Part shown: positions 25,641 through 27,489 of the stretch, piece by piece
How the letters are laid out: the number at the start of each line of letters is the position of its first letter
Numbering within the stretch: position 1 is the first letter of the stretch
NCBI GenBank assembly: GCA_030706015.1
Contig: JAUZPI010000060.1
Span: 1-27,489 of the forward strand
From: Bacillota bacterium
GTDB lineage: Bacteria > Bacillota > Clostridia > Clostridiales > Clostridiaceae
Length of the DNA stretch: 27,489 bases
Direction: 5' to 3'
The notes under the pieces: generated by a model
Told to the model about the DNA's origin: nothing
The model's input: the letters and a program-made list of their open reading frames with translations, nothing else
Database searches by the model: none
Position numbers and translations under genes: made by a program

Positions 25641-25826
25641 CAGAAAAGTCGCACAATCTATAACAATGACTGGCATACCTTCTGCGGCAAGCTGAATTAG
25701 CCGGATCTTGTTTTTATGTGGATCCAGGCCAGTGGTTTCCGTATCAATTGCTACAACTGAAGTACTTAATAACTCTCTTTCAAATGGTAATAAGTCCTCT
25801 ATAAAATTTATTATCAAAAATCCCAC
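25623..25826 (-). pseudogene. Truncated DEDD-type 3'-5' exonuclease
   Basis: A 67-residue frame with a strong ribosome binding site (AGGAGGT, six bases before the GTG at 25826). Residues about 23-55 (VVAIDTETTGLDPHKNKIRL, then IQLAAEGMPVIVID) match the first motif of the DnaQ/RNase D-like exonuclease domain. The spacing from the N-terminus resembles proteins annotated as bifunctional 3'-5' exonuclease/DNA polymerase. The domain normally needs three motifs over about 170 residues; only the first is here, so the product should be inactive as a nuclease. It is downstream of the oxidase on the same strand. A real short protein cannot be excluded. Confidence 0.65.
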
Positions 25827-25926
25827 GTTTTTACCTCCTGAAACTGTGCCATTTAAACTTGAAGCAATCTGATTAGCTATTCAAGAATGAGCCTTACCCT
25901 ATTTTATAGATAATCTGGAATTTAAA

Positions 25927-25960
25927 ATACCGTAAAATCCATAAATGAATACTACGGTAT
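25927..25960 (-). terminator. Candidate terminator after the amine oxidase gene
   Basis: Perfect 8-bp arms ATACCGTA (25927-25934) and TACGGTAT (25953-25960) around an 18-base loop, followed leftward by TTTTAAATT. The long loop and short T-run make it a weak terminator, so some readthrough into the exonuclease fragment is possible. Confidence 0.5.
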
Positions 25961-25977
25961 GGCTGAGAATTGACTTA

Positions 25978-27489
25978 TTAAAAATTGTTTTTATTTAAGT
26001 TTCTTTTACAAGCAATAGCCAGACTGTTTGCAGCTTGCATTCCGCTTTGTAATGCTCCTTGCATCCATCTGTGGATTGCAGAAATATGTTCTCCTGCAAA
26101 AAATACTCTTTCATCATATTCAGGGAGAGTCATACAATATGAAAAAATTCTCTTTTGTTCAGTTGAAAAAAAGCATAGAGCCCCTCTAAATGCTGGCTCT
26201 TCATCCCAATTCACTGTTTTGAAATCTTCAACAATATTATCAAGATACCCAATTGGTAAGCCGTGAACTTTCTCAATCACCATCTTTATTTCTTCTAACC
26301 GTTTTTTTTCTGTTAAATTAGTCAAGCGAATAGCATCTAAATTAAAATTATAAGCTCCTAAAAGAACTCCATGTGTATTATATGGAAGATTCTCAAATAG
26401 ATTTTGCCCCATTTTAGAAAAATTCAAATACTTTAAGTGGTCTGACGGGTACCATATAGACGCATTTGACAGATCAGTCATTGATCCACCGCCAACAATA
26501 CCATCTTTTTCCCAAAAACGTTGATTGCAAAGAAGAAGAGTCCTTTGTGATGTACAATAATTAACCTCTCTAATGGCTCTCATCTTTAACTCACTAAATA
26601 ACGGACTAATCATTACATTCCTTAAAGAGGAGAATGGAATAGTACAAATAGCAAAGTCAAATGCTTCTTCCCTGTTAAAATTATCTTTATACCCATGATA
26701 ATTCAAAATTACTTTTTTACTATTCAAATTATACTTTATTTCATCAACCCAACTTCCTGCTTTCCAGATAACATTTCCAAGGCTTATTGGATCAATACCA
26801 TAATACTCATCAATTGGTGCAGGATTCATCAAAGAATTAAAAAATGCCATTGGCAGTCTTTGCATACCTCCAGGAATTTCATACAGATATGAAAGGCTTG
26901 CAGGGTAGTTCTCTTCAACAAAGTCTATATAACTATTATATAAATTTCCTTTAAGCAGTGGGGTGAAATTTGAAGTGATATTTATTGCTGCTTGACTGAG
27001 TCCTGACATTTCCATCATTTTAATGTTACTTGTTTCATCCCAAAATAAGGTTTTCCTACTGTAATGTGGTTTGACTAGAATTATTTCAGCTCTTTCTTCT
27101 GGTGTTGCAAGCAAAAGAGGATTATCAATACCTTGAAATAAAAGCTTTTGCCAGTTAACAGTTCTCTCCCATCCATTCAGGTTATATTGGGGATATATAT
27201 ATTTCATGACATTAATACCATTTGGATCATTTCTTACACGGACATTACTTAGGTAAATATAAGCATTATTATTAACTTGAATAAAAGGTCTTGTTGGCAA
27301 TTTAAATAGGTTTAAATAATGCCATACTGTTTCATGAGTAACAGGTATCCTCATAGGGCCAAATTCTCCATACAAAGTTTTTTCTTTATCAAAATAGTAT
27401 GTATACACTCTACCTCCTACTCTATCTTCCAATGCATCTAAAACAGTAATATTGAAGCCTAGCTTTCTAAGTTCAAAGGCTGCCGACAA
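25978..27489 (-). CDS. L-amino-acid oxidase-like flavin amine oxidase (5' end outside the window)
   Basis: A FAD-dependent amine oxidase; 503 residues are visible and the gene runs past the right edge. The N-terminal GxGxxG that precedes LSAAFELRKLGFNITVLDA is cut off. Visible features are RVGGRVYTYYF (FAD motif 2), GEFGPMRIPVTHETVWHYL, which resembles the GPMRLP region of L-amino-acid oxidases, PGGMQRLPMAFF, and the C-terminal FAD motif FFAGEHISAIHRWMQGALQS. Enzymes of this family usually use O2 and release H2O2, ammonia and a keto acid or aldehyde. That is unexpected beside anaerobic metabolism genes. The substrate is not deducible; a dehydrogenase-like or biosynthetic role is possible. The TTG at the window edge is an internal Leu codon, not the start. 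Confidence 0.87.
   Translation of the reverse strand: MSAAFELRKLGFNITVLDALEDRVGGRVYTYYFDKEKTLYGEFGPMRIPVTHETVWHYLNLFKLPTRPFIQVNNNAYIYLSNVRVRNDPNGINVMKYIYPQYNLNGWERTVNWQKLLFQGIDNPLLLATPEERAEIILVKPHYSRKTLFWDETSNIKMMEMSGLSQAAINITSNFTPLLKGNLYNSYIDFVEENYPASLSYLYEIPGGMQRLPMAFFNSLMNPAPIDEYYGIDPISLGNVIWKAGSWVDEIKYNLNSKKVILNYHGYKDNFNREEAFDFAICTIPFSSLRNVMISPLFSELKMRAIREVNYCTSQRTLLLCNQRFWEKDGIVGGGSMTDLSNASIWYPSDHLKYLNFSKMGQNLFENLPYNTHGVLLGAYNFNLDAIRLTNLTEKKRLEEIKMVIEKVHGLPIGYLDNIVEDFKTVNWDEEPAFRGALCFFSTEQKRIFSYCMTLPEYDERVFFAGEHISAIHRWMQGALQSGMQAANSLAIACKRNLNKNNF

Noticed and set aside
1..27489. CRISPR arrays, tRNA or rRNA genes, intact insertion sequences
   Set aside because: I looked for regularly spaced direct repeats, cloverleaf-like segments and transposase motifs and saw none.

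Overview
The window is AT-rich and looks like the chromosome of a low-GC anaerobic Firmicute, most likely Clostridium in the broad sense. Reasons: the tig-clpP pair, a PyrR-attenuated pyrimidine locus in the order pyrBI-C-F-K-D with NAD-linked dihydroorotate dehydrogenase (pyrK/pyrD), a pyruvate formate-lyase with its activase, strong AGGAGG-type ribosome binding sites and frequent GTG/TTG starts. Species cannot be told. Every gene I support lies on the minus strand, so the window is read from right to left, as expected for a leading-strand segment.

Reading with transcription from the right edge. (1) 27489-25313: an L-amino-acid-oxidase-like flavoprotein running off the window, then a truncated 3'-5' exonuclease (DTETTG motif) and a stretch of possibly decayed coding sequence. 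(2) 25292-24191: cysK with a textbook promoter and terminator. (3) 24183-20696: a response regulator, a sensor kinase and a membrane-anchored propeller-like protein in one operon, whose promoter is bracketed by an inverted repeat. (4) 20625-20153: the wreck of a nucleoside-type ABC transporter, in which part of the ATPase is fused to the end of a permease. (5) 20138-14724: promoter, PyrR attenuator, then pyrB, pyrI, pyrC, pyrF, pyrK, pyrD and a terminator. (6) 14332-10226: pflB, a two-CBS protein, pflA and a ComFB-family gene. (7) 10137-8635: an M1-type metallopeptidase lipoprotein. (8) 8547-3649: promoter, two PyrR attenuators in tandem, then carA, carB and a terminator. (9) 3526-1902: a membrane-anchored unknown protein and a sugar-isomerase-like TIM-barrel protein whose stop codon lies in a structured repeat-like element. 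(10) 1566-1: tig and the start of clpP.

The pyr and car units together encode UMP synthesis from bicarbonate and glutamine up to orotate, plus OMP decarboxylase. pyrE and pyrR are not in the window. The two units are separated by about 6 kb of unrelated genes but are tied together by three PyrR-type RNA attenuators. The most notable observations are the doubled PyrR attenuator in front of carAB, the transporter remnant immediately upstream of the pyr promoter, the oxidase/exonuclease patch at the right edge, and the repeat-like element near 1.8-1.9 kb. I see no CRISPR array, tRNA, rRNA or intact insertion sequence, and no clearly undescribed multi-gene system.
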